A DNA stretch of 64,000 nt from Pseudovibrio axinellae. Lineage in GTDB: Bacteria > Pseudomonadota > Alphaproteobacteria > Rhizobiales > Stappiaceae. Positions within the stretch are counted from its first letter, which is position 1. Each line of letters starts with the position of its first letter. Shown here piece by piece: positions 26,473 through 35,528 of this stretch. The notes under the pieces were generated by a model, which had not been told where the DNA came from, did no database searches, and saw only the letters and a list, made by a program, of their open reading frames with translations. Location of the stretch: positions 558,001 through 622,000 of the forward strand of contig NZ_FOFM01000001.1 in the NCBI RefSeq assembly GCF_900110875.1. The letters run 5' to 3'. The translations under genes and the position numbers were made by a program.

Positions 26473-27513
26473 ATGATTTCTGAACAACTGACTTCAAAAA
26501 CCCACCGCCAAGCTCATATGAATGAAGGCACATTCAGCCTTGCACAGGCTGCCCCATCAGCCCTGGGAGCACATGAGGTTCGCCTGCACATGGCTGCAGC
26601 TAGCGTCAATTCGCGCGATTTGATGATCGCCAAGGGTGCTTATGGCGAGATGCCAGCAGATTTGGTGCCGCTCTCAGATGGAGCAGGCACAATCGTGGAG
26701 GTTGGCAGCAATGTTTCTAACTGGAAGGTCGGGGACAAGGTTATGCCGTCCTTCTTTCAAGACTGGCATGAGGGGCGCTTTGAGCCCGGGTTTATGGCCT
26801 CAGCGTTAAGCTCTGCAGAGCGACCCGGCGTCCTGCGGGATTTTGCGGTCTTTCATGAGGATACGCTTGTGCGTGTGCCAGACCATTTGACACTGGAAGA
26901 AGCTGCTACCCTGCCCTGCGCAGCGGTTACAGCCTGGCACGCCTTGTTTGAAACTCACAGGACGTTTTCCAGTGAAGATACGGTATTGATCCAAGGCACG
27001 GGCGGCGTCGCCATTTTTGCCCTGCAGTTTGCAAAGACGGCGGGAGCAAAGGTGATCTTGTTGTCGTCAAGTGATGAGAAGCTGGAACGGGCACGGCAGA
27101 TGGGAGCTGATACCACCATCAACTACAAAAAGGTTCCCCTGTGGGATCAGGAGGTTTTGAAGAGCACCAACGGCAAAGGGGCAGATATTGTGCTTGATCT
27201 GGGCGGCAAGGATACTCTTGAAAAATCAATCAATGCTGTTGCGGCTCATGGCATCATCGCACAAGTGGGCGTGTTAACGGGATGGGCGGCTGCACCGCAG
27301 AACATCAGCCATCTGATCTTTAACAACTCAAGTATCTCCGGGGTTCTGGTAGGTTCAAGAACCTATCTAGAACGCGTCTCTGATTTCATGTCACAGCACA
27401 CCATTAAGCCAGTTATTCATCAGCGCTTTCAATTTGAAGGCGTACAACAGGCCTATGCCTGCATGAAAGCGGCGGGCCATTTTGGAAAGATCACTGTGAC
27501 CATCAACGAGTGA
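26473..27513 (+). CDS. Zinc-type alcohol dehydrogenase / quinone oxidoreductase family protein
   Basis: A 346-residue MDR-superfamily NAD(P)H-dependent oxidoreductase. The N-terminal GroES-like domain contains VNSRDLMIAKGAYGEMP and PLSDGAGTIVEVGSNV; the Rossmann domain has the nucleotide motif IQGTGGVAIFALQFAKTAGAKVI (about residue 175). The structural-zinc Cys cluster of classical alcohol dehydrogenases is missing, so this fits the zinc-independent quinone-oxidoreductase-like subgroup acting on reactive enals or quinones. Regulated, by inference, by the TetR protein encoded convergently downstream, since both promoters carry the same palindrome. Confidence 0.87.
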   Translation: MISEQLTSKTHRQAHMNEGTFSLAQAAPSALGAHEVRLHMAAASVNSRDLMIAKGAYGEMPADLVPLSDGAGTIVEVGSNVSNWKVGDKVMPSFFQDWHEGRFEPGFMASALSSAERPGVLRDFAVFHEDTLVRVPDHLTLEEAATLPCAAVTAWHALFETHRTFSSEDTVLIQGTGGVAIFALQFAKTAGAKVILLSSSDEKLERARQMGADTTINYKKVPLWDQEVLKSTNGKGADIVLDLGGKDTLEKSINAVAAHGIIAQVGVLTGWAAAPQNISHLIFNNSSISGVLVGSRTYLERVSDFMSQHTIKPVIHQRFQFEGVQQAYACMKAAGHFGKITVTINE

Positions 27514-27549
27514 ACCCACCCGACAACCTGAGGCACCACGCCTATGTCT

Positions 27550-27581
27550 GGATCCGGCTTTGCAATTAGAAAGCCGGATCC
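27550..27581. terminator. Strong hairpin terminator between convergent genes
   Basis: GGATCCGGCTTT (27550-27561) pairs perfectly with AAAGCCGGATCC (27570-27581), followed by TATCATTTT. It lies 36 bp after the dehydrogenase stop and also faces the TetR gene. Confidence 0.75.
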
Positions 27582-27645
27582 TATCATTTTGGGCAAACCC
27601 AGACCTTGCACTTGTAAACAAGCTCATCTCATCACTGATAGGGCA

Positions 27646-28269
27646 TTAGCTAATACAGGTTTCATGCCTGAACTGAGAGAGTGAGAGGACGCATAAGTCT
27701 GCCAGTTTCCTCAGCTCGTCCTCGCTTGTCCCATCCTTAGCTTGAATGGACATTCCCTGTATTGTTGCACCAACGAAAGCTGCAAGAGATTGCAGGTCTG
27801 TACTCTCCAAAAATTGAGAGCGGCAACTCACCAGCTTGTTGTAAATAGCTGCAATTGTAAGGGAACGGCGGCCTTCCAAATTATCGGAGAGTGCTTTTTC
27901 GCTTTCCGCGCGCTCCACCAGTCCGGTGGAAATCATGCAGCCAAGCGGGTGACTGGATGCTGTAAACACTTTTGCGCAGCTGTATAACACTGCTTTTATT
28001 GCCTTCACGGCATCATCGTGAGCGCCGAGCCCCTCAAGCATCTGCGTGCCATAGACATCAGCGTAGCGATCTAAAACCAGCAGGTAGAGGTTTTCCTTGG
28101 ACTTAAACGCAGCATAAAGACTCGGAGGCGTTACGCCCATTGCGCCAACCAAATCACTGATTGACGTGCCCTCATATCCCTGCTTCCAAAACAATTCGCT
28201 AGCTTTTTGCAGCATCTCATCCTTGTCAAAACGACGAGGTCTGCCCCGCACTGCCTTTTTCTTTTCCAT
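27646..28269 (-). CDS. TetR-family repressor of the adjacent dehydrogenase
   Basis: A 207-residue TetR regulator. The N-terminal HTH reads LFWKQGYEGTSISDLVGAMGVTPPSLYAAFKSKENLY (about residues 20-60); the C-terminal domain carries AKVFTASSHPLGCMIS, typical of the YcdC/TetR_C_16-like group that responds to electrophiles or small organics. The ATG at 28269 gives the usual MxxxRGRPRRFD start. No Shine-Dalgarno sequence precedes it and the operator overlaps the start codon, so the mRNA may be leaderless and self-repressed. An in-frame GTG at 28293 is an alternative start. Confidence 0.85.
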   Translation of the reverse strand: MEKKKAVRGRPRRFDKDEMLQKASELFWKQGYEGTSISDLVGAMGVTPPSLYAAFKSKENLYLLVLDRYADVYGTQMLEGLGAHDDAVKAIKAVLYSCAKVFTASSHPLGCMISTGLVERAESEKALSDNLEGRRSLTIAAIYNKLVSCRSQFLESTDLQSLAAFVGATIQGMSIQAKDGTSEDELRKLADLCVLSLSQFRHETCIS

Positions 28270-28281
28270 AGCGATCACTAT
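28268..28281. promoter_or_regulatory. Operator overlapping the TetR start codon
   Basis: ATAGCGATCACTAT, differing at one position from the perfect palindrome upstream of the dehydrogenase gene. It covers the first bases of the TetR gene, which points to autorepression. Confidence 0.65.
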
Positions 28282-28372
28282 AAATATAAACACCCATCAC
28301 GCAAGCCCTTTCCCTAACAAAGCTCTGGCGTATGTCAGGCAGCGCCTGCGTTTCTACAGGACGGTTCTTGCT

Positions 28373-29146
28373 CTATTTCCTGTTCGATAAAACCCGCATT
28401 TCACGCTCACGAGAGCGGGCGATGGGATCCGGCGTCTCAGGCTGCGTATGTGGAGCCCCAGGATGACACATGCAAACGCTGTCTTGCGAGGCAGTTTTTT
28501 GCCAGACTTGCAATAAATTGGCAAAATCGCTTTCTAATGAGAAATCGTAAATCCCTGCAAATTCCTGATTATATCGAATGCCATAGCGTTGAGCTTGCCG
28601 CTTAAACGCCCAACTTAGGTAATTCAGAAACAGAGACTTAATGCGGTACGGGCGCTTCAAAACACCTTTGAGCGGCCCTCCACACTGGCGAACCCAACCT
28701 TGAAAGCCGACCGCGTGCAGCGCTCTTATGCAAGCGTTGCGGATTTGGGGAAACAAATGCACATGTTCATGACCGTCAACAAAATCTGGCAGTCTTCCAA
28801 AGTCACGCTGGAATATCGCGATCTGAGAGGCAATCTCAGCTTCAATCTGCCGTGTATCCAACAGATGTAGGTGTGACTTAAGTAAAAGCTGCTGCATTGT
28901 CGGAAGCACAGCCCAGCCCAAAGCGGTTGAAGAAGGTTTAAGCCAGTCGCCTGTGAGCGTGATGTGCAGCCCAATCTGGATATCGGGTCTTTTCTCGCTT
29001 AAATCCTTCAAGGCTTGTCGGTCAGTGGGCCAAGCCTGCGTGATAACCATACAGGACGTCCCGTGGATCTTGTTATTTTCAAGCAGCCACAAGATACTTT
29101 TGCTAATGCCCGACGTATAGGCATAGTCATCAGCGACCAGACGCAT
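28373..29146 (-). CDS. YdjC/ChbG-family (NaxD-like) carbohydrate deacetylase
   Basis: A 257-residue polysaccharide deacetylase-like hydrolase of the YdjC/ChbG/HpnK family. Metal-site motifs are LVADDYAYTSGISKSI (Asp pair, residues 3-18), IGLHITLTGDW (about 62) and FVDGHEHVHLFPQI (HxxH, about 118). The ATG at 29146 gives the family's normal start and overlaps the end of the GT2 gene by 17 bp; a longer reading from 29257 would run back over that gene. Known members remove N-acetyl groups from diacetylchitobiose (ChbG) or from undecaprenyl-phosphate-linked GalNAc (NaxD). The neighbours favour the latter role (inference). Confidence 0.83.
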   Translation of the reverse strand: MRLVADDYAYTSGISKSILWLLENNKIHGTSCMVITQAWPTDRQALKDLSEKRPDIQIGLHITLTGDWLKPSSTALGWAVLPTMQQLLLKSHLHLLDTRQIEAEIASQIAIFQRDFGRLPDFVDGHEHVHLFPQIRNACIRALHAVGFQGWVRQCGGPLKGVLKRPYRIKSLFLNYLSWAFKRQAQRYGIRYNQEFAGIYDFSLESDFANLLQVWQKTASQDSVCMCHPGAPHTQPETPDPIARSREREMRVLSNRK

Positions 29147-30113
29147 CGGCAACCTCTGGAGTTTTCGCCTGCAGGCTATGTTCTTCCGCGACAATGTAGA
29201 TCGGGCGTTGCTTAATCTCCCGAAGCATGTGCCCCACATACTCACCAACGACCCCAAGAAGAATTAGTTGTAAGCCGCCCAAAAAGACTGTTGCGGTGAA
29301 CAAAGATGAGTACCCAGGAACGTCGTTCCCCATCAAGAGCGCTGAAAGTACGATCCAAAACCCATAGACAGAGGCAGGAATTGCAATAGCAACACCCAAA
29401 AACATAGTGGCCCGAAGCGGTACCGTAGAAAAGGAAATCACACCTTCTGATGAGAGACTCAAAAGCTTGAGGAAATTCCATTTCGTCGTACCGGAAATGC
29501 GCTCCTTTGGCTCATATTCAATCGCACTTTGCTTGAAGCCGATCCAGGTGGAGAGTCCCTTGAAAAAGCGTATGCGTTCTTTACACGCCTTCATTGCTTC
29601 CAAGGCACGTGGTGAAAGTAACTTATAATCAGCTGCATTTGCAGGAATCTCAAATCTGCTACCTGAATTAATGAGCCGATAAAACACACCTACCATTTTC
29701 TGCTTGATTGGATGGTCCTGACGTTTGTTGTGAACGGCATACACAACATCATTGCCTTCAACTTTCCAGCGACGAACAAATTCTGGAAGCATTTCAGGTG
29801 GGTGTTGACCGTCACTATCAAGGAAAACGATCGCCCCTTTTTTGCAATGCTCTGTCGCAGCAACCAGTGCTGCTTCCTTACCAAAGTTGCGACTAAAGCA
29901 AACTGTTTTGACGCTGAAGGCCCCACTTGGCAGGCGGTTCATAAGTTCAACGCTACCGTCAGAGCTTCCATCATCGACATAGAGAATTTCAACATTTAGT
30001 GCGAACTGCGCCACCAACTGCTCGGCAACTTCACCAAGTTTTTGATGAAAAATCTCTAGAGATTCAACCTCGTTAAATACCGGCACTGCGATCGTGAGTG
30101 TGTTGTTGTGCAT
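29130..30113 (-). CDS. GT2 polyprenyl-phosphate glycosyltransferase (DPM1/ArnC/FlmF-like)
   Basis: A 327-residue family-2 glycosyltransferase. The N-terminal catalytic domain has IAVPVFNEVESLEIF, a DDGSSDGS sequence (about residue 45) and the DxD-like VFLDSDGQHPPEML (about 98). Two C-terminal membrane helices follow (about residues 232-256 and 268-292), as in GtrB/ArnC/FlmF proteins that charge a polyprenyl phosphate with a sugar. The start at 30113 follows GTGGGGA and abuts the GT39 stop. It is the middle gene of a tight operon: GT39, GT2, deacetylase. Confidence 0.87.
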   Translation of the reverse strand: MHNNTLTIAVPVFNEVESLEIFHQKLGEVAEQLVAQFALNVEILYVDDGSSDGSVELMNRLPSGAFSVKTVCFSRNFGKEAALVAATEHCKKGAIVFLDSDGQHPPEMLPEFVRRWKVEGNDVVYAVHNKRQDHPIKQKMVGVFYRLINSGSRFEIPANAADYKLLSPRALEAMKACKERIRFFKGLSTWIGFKQSAIEYEPKERISGTTKWNFLKLLSLSSEGVISFSTVPLRATMFLGVAIAIPASVYGFWIVLSALLMGNDVPGYSSLFTATVFLGGLQLILLGVVGEYVGHMLREIKQRPIYIVAEEHSLQAKTPEVADASGR

Positions 30114-30115
30114 TT

Positions 30116-31675
30116 TTAATTCCCCACGCACGTTACAGCATCTAAGCCCGTTGCTGGCTTCAGCGTTGCAACCCAGACTTCAGGATGTTTTTTATAAATC
30201 TTGCCCCCTGCGGCAGGCCAGAGCATTTTTTGCAGGTCCGTCGCGCACATTCCAGCGACCATCGCCCTAGGCTTTTTGTAGTCAACATAAAGCGCCCCTT
30301 TTTGATGAAGGTCGCTCATATCTACCCAGGGAGCGTATTTAAGGCTCGCTTTTTCAAAAAGCGATGGCCGAACAGAACTATACCAAGCGACAGTTCCACC
30401 AGGCCAACGACTTCCCACTACATATTCAAAGGGTGCTGTTTCATGGCTGTACCAGTAGCTCTCCACGAGGCGCGCTAATTCTGGTCCATCATGTAGCATT
30501 CGGGCCGGCTTATTTTTTGCCAGCGGTGAGGCAACGAAGATAGCGATATAGACAAGCACTAAGGTGCCATACAGTGCAGCCCATGAAACCATAAAACGGT
30601 TTTTAAAGTCGCCCGATCCAGTCTCCAAGGCAGCAGCAGATATCCCAATCAGGCCGGCGAAAACAACACCAAGCGGAATCGACCACGCTGTTTTGATATC
30701 TGCACCAAGCACCATCGAAATGACGGTAATTACAAGAACTGGGCCAAGCGCTGCAAACATGAACGGGTCAGCCCAAACACGGTTCACGCCGGCCTTGATA
30801 CGGGTAAGCGAAATTGTACTGATCCGCCTCCAGCCAGCAGCAATCGCTAATGCAAGCAACATTGGTGCAACAGAGTAAATGAACTCCACCACATAAATCA
30901 GCGGCATCAATATATGATCGAACCAGGACTTGTCGTCACTTCCCGATCGTCCCATGGCGTATTCAATGGGAAGAAAGTTGGAGTGCACTAACCATATAAG
31001 ATGGGGTGTAAGCGCAATTAGGAATAGAAAGGCCGCCAAGTATGGACCTGGACGTTTCAGCAGGTCTCTACGTTTAAGAAAAACCCAAAGTGTCACAGTG
31101 ATCAGAAAAACTCCGGCAATGTACTTCCCATACATACCACCGGCGCTTAGAATGCCGAAAAGGGCCCACCATCCCAGCTTATCTTTTTCTTCGGCTTTCA
31201 AAAACGTAAATACCATCCAGCCCCAGAATGGCAAAAAGCCCATATTTACGTTGTATTCAACAGCAGATATCGTCGTAAAATGGGTTAGGAACGCAGCAAG
31301 AGCTGTATACCCACCCGCTTTTGCACCAAACCGTTCTCGAACGATCAAAATTACCGGCAATATAGCCATCACCACACAAATCTGAGCGCTTGCAAAGATG
31401 AGCCAGTCGGCGCGCCCAAAGAGCTGGACAACAATGTCGATCATCCAAGCGGACATTGGTGGATGCTTAAAATAGCCCAGTTGCCATTCCTTGCCCCAAT
31501 AGAGCGACTCCACGGCATCTAATGGCAAATTATGGGCGAATATCGACGATATCACCGTAAAGACAAATACATGCAAAACAAGAATTGATAAAATAAACCA
31601 AGATGAGCCGATATTCACCTTGCTGAGAGCACCTTTCTGAAAAGAATGACCTCGCCTCTCAATATTTACGTCCAT
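30116..31675 (-). CDS. GT39/ArnT-like membrane glycosyltransferase
   Basis: A 519-residue polytopic membrane glycosyltransferase of the GT39/PMT-2/ArnT superfamily. The first periplasmic loop carries the hallmark LDAVESLYWGKEWQLGYFKHPPMSAW (acidic Asp/Glu then PP, about residues 50-75), and at least ten hydrophobic helices follow. A C-terminal periplasmic tail of about 130 residues is present. Such enzymes move a sugar from polyprenyl phosphate to lipid A, protein or other acceptors on the outer face of the inner membrane. First gene of the operon; ATG at 31675 in an AT-rich promoter region. Confidence 0.85.
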   Translation of the reverse strand: MDVNIERRGHSFQKGALSKVNIGSSWFILSILVLHVFVFTVISSIFAHNLPLDAVESLYWGKEWQLGYFKHPPMSAWMIDIVVQLFGRADWLIFASAQICVVMAILPVILIVRERFGAKAGGYTALAAFLTHFTTISAVEYNVNMGFLPFWGWMVFTFLKAEEKDKLGWWALFGILSAGGMYGKYIAGVFLITVTLWVFLKRRDLLKRPGPYLAAFLFLIALTPHLIWLVHSNFLPIEYAMGRSGSDDKSWFDHILMPLIYVVEFIYSVAPMLLALAIAAGWRRISTISLTRIKAGVNRVWADPFMFAALGPVLVITVISMVLGADIKTAWSIPLGVVFAGLIGISAAALETGSGDFKNRFMVSWAALYGTLVLVYIAIFVASPLAKNKPARMLHDGPELARLVESYWYSHETAPFEYVVGSRWPGGTVAWYSSVRPSLFEKASLKYAPWVDMSDLHQKGALYVDYKKPRAMVAGMCATDLQKMLWPAAGGKIYKKHPEVWVATLKPATGLDAVTCVGN

Positions 31676-32094
31676 AACACCAAAATAAATCCAATAGATC
31701 CCAAAGCAAAAGGGATAAAATTACACTGAATCAACAACCATGTTTTCAGGGGGAGCAAATATCATGAGCAGCGCACAATCTCCACTTTGTTTTAAATAGT
31801 TTTGCCACCCATTTTGAAAGATGGACAACAAAGTTGTATTTTCGCCACCCAAGAGCAATGGGCTGCTCGGGAACGCGCCGTTTGTGACAGAACCTATCAA
31901 TTGAGAGCGCAGTTCGCTTCAGCTTAAAGCTATAAGGAAACTTTGGGTGCATTTCATCGCAGCGACCGAGCTTAGCGCTGACGGTCTTTGAAAAAGCGGA
32001 GGTGTCGAGCAGTTTGGAACGCTCGAAATCACAAGCATATAGCGATAGGGCTCGCCTACGCGAATATTGTTGAAGATTGCACCAAGGGGAAAAG
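31676..32094. other. Intergenic region between tRNA-Phe and the envelope operon
   Basis: A 419-bp stretch downstream of the tRNA on the minus strand and upstream of the GT39 gene. Two minus-strand ORFs (31746-31952, 31919-32155) are not convincing; one overlaps the tRNA. No terminator is obvious for the tRNA and no copy of the tRNA 3' end was found. Confidence 0.4.
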
Positions 32095-32170
32095 TGGTGC
32101 CCGAAGGCGGATTCGAACCACCGACACGCGGATTTTCAATCCGCTGCTCTACCAACTGAGCTATTCGGGC
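32095..32170 (-). tRNA. tRNA-Phe (anticodon GAA)
   Basis: Reading the minus strand, a 76-nt cloverleaf: acceptor stem GCCCGAA/TTCGGGC, D-arm AGCTCAGTTGGTAGAGC, anticodon stem GCGGA/TCCGC around the loop TTGAAAA (anticodon GAA) and T-arm GGTTCGAATCC. The 3' CCA is encoded. Confidence 0.96.
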
Positions 32171-32216
32171 ACTTTCTGCTGGTCCGGTGTGTTTTCCGTC
32201 CCGCGAATGTGAGCGT

Positions 32217-32245
32217 GTTATAGGGTGGGAAATTTCTCCTGTCCA
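32217..32245 (-). promoter_or_regulatory. Sigma-70 promoter of tRNA-Phe
   Basis: On the minus strand, TGGACA (32240-32245) and TATAAC (32217-32222) are separated by exactly 17 bp. The -10 lies about 46 bp before the mature tRNA 5' end. Confidence 0.65.
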
Positions 32246-32353
32246 GCGCCCTTGAAGAGTTTTCCCAAAGCCTTTTAGCGGCTTAGCAAATTTTATTTAC
32301 TGAGCAGAAAAAGCAGATGCACGAAACCACGCGCATCCGCAACAATCGCAGCA

Positions 32354-33487
32354 TCAGGCCGTTTGTAGTGCTGGGGCTACATCAACCCAGGCTGCTTGAT
32401 CATGAGAAAGAGCCATCGCGTGTACGAGCCCCTCGATTGAAATACCTTTTTCAAAGTCGATCAAATGGCTCTTATGACCTTGCAAGCTCATAAGGATTTC
32501 ATTGACCTCTATAATCTTTAGATCGTTGAAGCCCAGTCCATGACCTGGTGCTGGAATAAAGCGGTCGTAGGGCGGGTGTGCTGGGGCTGCCAGTATAGTG
32601 GTGTACCCCTGCTCTGCCGTATTGCCTTGCGCTTTATAGACCTTCAATTCGTTCATGCGCTCCTGATCATAGACAATGGAACCTTTGGAGCCAAAGATCT
32701 GAATTGCAATGCGGCCCTTTCGGCCCCATGCAGAACGATTGAGCTGGAGCGTGCCATTGCCGCCGTTTGACAGCTCAAACATCACCGTGGCTGCGTCATA
32801 GGTTTCAACGCTCTTCTGGTTGCCAGCACAATCCTTTCGGCTCGCATAGGGCTTGGTCATGTGGCACATGACTTTTTCGATGTGCAAATCCAGCGCGACC
32901 AGCAAAGATATGGTGTGAACGCCAAAGTCATCCAAAGCGCCATAGCCCGATGCAGCGCCACTTTTAATGCTCCATATGTCGTCGGGGTTCGCCATAAAGT
33001 CTTCGTCCATCTCCAGACGGACCTGAAGCACATCGCCAATCTCGCCCGCACTTAACATATCGCGGATACGGCGCATCAAAGGGTTTTGGATGTAGTTGTA
33101 GCCAAGGAATGTTTTCTTGCCGGACTTGCGAGCTGCCTCCAACATCTTTTGGGCATCTGTAAATGATGGTGCCATGGGCTTTTCGCAGTAAACGTGTTTA
33201 CCTGCCTCTAACGCCTCAATAGCCATTTGCGGATGAAATTGATTTGGCGTTGTGATCGAAATGATCTGGATATCGGGGTCAGACAACATATCACGCCAAT
33301 CGCCCGTTGACCTGGCAAAGCCAAAGTCTTGTGCGCGCGCCGCTGCCAGCTCCTCATTCACTTCAGCCAGAGTGACCAATTCAGGCTTTAGCTCACCGCC
33401 AAACACGCCAGATACCGCATTCCATGCCAGAGCATGGCATTTGCCCATGTACCCGGTGCCAATCAGACCTACGCCGATTTTACCCAT
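32354..33487 (-). CDS. Gfo/Idh/MocA-family NAD(P)-dependent dehydrogenase
   Basis: A 377-residue sugar/cyclitol dehydrogenase. The Rossmann motif is GVGLIGTGYMGKCHALAW (residues 5-22), and the family EKP motif appears as HVYCEKPMAPS (about residue 97), with the active-site Lys. The ATG at 33487 follows CAGGAAAA; a longer reading from 33547 has no support. As the last gene of the importer operon next to iol genes, it may oxidise an inositol isomer or related sugar entering through the ABC transporter (inference). It is distinct from the iolG gene at 43323. Confidence 0.86.
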   Translation of the reverse strand: MGKIGVGLIGTGYMGKCHALAWNAVSGVFGGELKPELVTLAEVNEELAAARAQDFGFARSTGDWRDMLSDPDIQIISITTPNQFHPQMAIEALEAGKHVYCEKPMAPSFTDAQKMLEAARKSGKKTFLGYNYIQNPLMRRIRDMLSAGEIGDVLQVRLEMDEDFMANPDDIWSIKSGAASGYGALDDFGVHTISLLVALDLHIEKVMCHMTKPYASRKDCAGNQKSVETYDAATVMFELSNGGNGTLQLNRSAWGRKGRIAIQIFGSKGSIVYDQERMNELKVYKAQGNTAEQGYTTILAAPAHPPYDRFIPAPGHGLGFNDLKIIEVNEILMSLQGHKSHLIDFEKGISIEGLVHAMALSHDQAAWVDVAPALQTA

Positions 33488-33576
33488 CTCAATTTTCCTG
33501 AAAGCGCCCGTGGAAACGGGACTTGCTAAAACAAAGGAGCGGTACACTTATGCGCACCGCTCCTGAGGTAGGCTCA

Positions 33577-34356
33577 TTAGACTGTGCCGCCCAACGAAGC
33601 CTCCAGGCTGGCAAGTTCTTGCCCACCAGCCATTAGATCTTGCAGTTCCTCGGCGGTGATCTCACCCTTTTTGGCGGTGCCAAGGGTTTTGCCCCGGTTC
33701 AGAACCGTGAAGCGGTCCCCGACTGCCATGGCGTGGCGCACGTTGTGAGAGATAAACACAACACCCACGCCTTTTTTGCGGACCTTATCCATGGTTGCCA
33801 ACACGTTTGACGTCTGGCGCACACCAAGAGCAGAGGTCGGCTCATCCAAAATGAGGACCTTAGCACCGAAGTAAACCGCACGGGCGATCGCCACCGTCTG
33901 GCGTTCACCACCGGACAGCGTCCCTACGGCCTGATCTGGCTCACGCAGGCGAATTCCCATCTTTGCCATTTCTTCCATAGTAACTGCGTTGGCTTTCTTC
34001 AGGTCATAGTACTTGAGCGGGCCGAAGTTTTTGGTCGGCTCATGTCCCAGCCAGAAGTTGCGCGTTATCGACATCAGCGGGATCATAGCAAGGTCTTGGT
34101 GCACAGTGGCAATGCCTGCATTCATAGCATCGCGCGGGCTATCAAAGGCCTGCTTCTTTCCGTCCACGAATATCTCGCCCGTGCTTGGCTTGTGAACGCC
34201 AGACATGGTTTTGATGAATGTGGATTTGCCTGCGCCGTTATCCCCCAGCAAACAGTGAACTTCGCCTGGCATCACAGAGAAGGAAACACCTGCCAGAGCA
34301 ATGACTGACCCGAAGTGTTTTTCAATGTTCTTCATCTCAACAATGGGTGTCGACAT
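33577..34356 (-). CDS. Sugar/cyclitol ABC transporter ATP-binding protein (FrcA-like)
   Basis: A 259-residue single-domain ABC ATPase. Walker A is [12 protein letters not shown] (about residue 38), signature [12 protein letters not shown] (about 148) and Walker [13 protein letters not shown] (about 168). Most RbsA/MglA-type ATPases have two such domains (about 500 residues); one domain is the FrcA layout known from Sinorhizobium fructose transport. The start overlaps closely with the permease gene end (3 bp apart), so the operon is tightly coupled. Confidence 0.9.
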   Translation of the reverse strand: MSTPIVEMKNIEKHFGSVIALAGVSFSVMPGEVHCLLGDNGAGKSTFIKTMSGVHKPSTGEIFVDGKKQAFDSPRDAMNAGIATVHQDLAMIPLMSITRNFWLGHEPTKNFGPLKYYDLKKANAVTMEEMAKMGIRLREPDQAVGTLSGGERQTVAIARAVYFGAKVLILDEPTSALGVRQTSNVLATMDKVRKKGVGVVFISHNVRHAMAVGDRFTVLNRGKTLGTAKKGEITAEELQDLMAGGQELASLEASLGGTV

Positions 34357-34358
34357 GT

Positions 34359-35465
34359 TTAGCGCTCCCCTGTTACGCGCTTGCGGATCATGTTGTTAAA
34401 CAACACCGCGAGCAGCAGCATGGATCCAAGGAAGACCAGATACCAATCCTGATCAATATTGGTGTAGCTGAGGCCGATCAGCACCATACCAAAGATAATG
34501 GAGCCGAAGAACGCGCCGATTGCAGAGCCGTAACCACCGGTGAGCAAAGAGCCGCCAATAACTGCTGCGATGATCGCCTCAAATTCCTTTTGGAACCCAC
34601 GACGTGCATCTGTAGAGCCTGCATCCATGACAGTGAGGATCGCAACAAGTGCTGCACAACATGCTGTGAACATGAACAGGTACATTTTAACCCTGCGCAC
34701 GGGCACACCGGAGTTGCTGGCTGCACTGCTGTCGCCGCCGGAGGCGAAAATCCAGCTGCCAAAGCGGGAACGCAGCAAAATCCAGGTTGCAACACCTGCA
34801 AGAAGTGTGAACCAGATAATCTCGACTGGAATGCCATCCACTTTCGGCTTGCCTGACTTGAACGTGTCAACCAGACCATTTTCGGCCAGCCAGTAGAACA
34901 GTGGAGTGAAGGCTTCGCCGCTAAAGAAATCAGCAATCCAGCTGCCTTCAACCTTCTCACGAACGCCGCGCAGCTGTGTTGAGCCGCCTGTTGCTGCCTT
35001 AAGACCAACAAGGGAAAGGCCGCGTAAAATAAACAAGAATGCCAGTGTCACAATAAAGGATGGCAAGCCTGTGCGAATAACGATTTGCCCGTTCACAGCC
35101 CCCATGGCTGCAGCAACCATAAAGGTGACTATGATTGCAGCATAAAGAGGCAGCTCAAATGTCACCATCGCCGCGCCAAAGATAAGGCCTGTAAATGCCA
35201 CCATGGACCCAACGGACAGGTCAAACTCTCCGCCTATCATGAGCAAAGCGGCGCCAATTGCCAAAATGCCCAGCTGGGAAGCTGGTGTCATAAAGTTCAA
35301 GAACCCCGCAAGAGAGAACATTTTGGGGTCTGCAGTGAAAGCGAAAAAGATAGTTACGAGAGCAAGACCAGCAAGAGCACCAAGTTCCGGGCGTTTCATA
35401 AGCCGGGAGATGAGTGAGACGTTTTTTACTCTTTCGTCCGTGCTCTCAACAGCAAGGTCGGACAT
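34359..35465 (-). CDS. Sugar/cyclitol ABC transporter permease (FrcC/RbsC-like)
   Basis: A 368-residue BPD_transp_2 permease with about ten hydrophobic helices. Family motifs include [24 protein letters not shown] (about residue 65), [20 protein letters not shown] (about 135) and [24 protein letters not shown] (about 290). The ATG at 35465 is chosen because GAGGT lies about 9 bp upstream; 35486 has none. Works with the neighbouring ATPase and binding protein. Confidence 0.9.
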   Translation of the reverse strand: MSDLAVESTDERVKNVSLISRLMKRPELGALAGLALVTIFFAFTADPKMFSLAGFLNFMTPASQLGILAIGAALLMIGGEFDLSVGSMVAFTGLIFGAAMVTFELPLYAAIIVTFMVAAAMGAVNGQIVIRTGLPSFIVTLAFLFILRGLSLVGLKAATGGSTQLRGVREKVEGSWIADFFSGEAFTPLFYWLAENGLVDTFKSGKPKVDGIPVEIIWFTLLAGVATWILLRSRFGSWIFASGGDSSAASNSGVPVRRVKMYLFMFTACCAALVAILTVMDAGSTDARRGFQKEFEAIIAAVIGGSLLTGGYGSAIGAFFGSIIFGMVLIGLSYTNIDQDWYLVFLGSMLLLAVLFNNMIRKRVTGER

Positions 35466-35528
35466 ATTTATTACCTCAGTTTGCACGAATGAGAGGGATA
35501 GGTTGTATCCCTCTCAAAGCAAAGCTCC

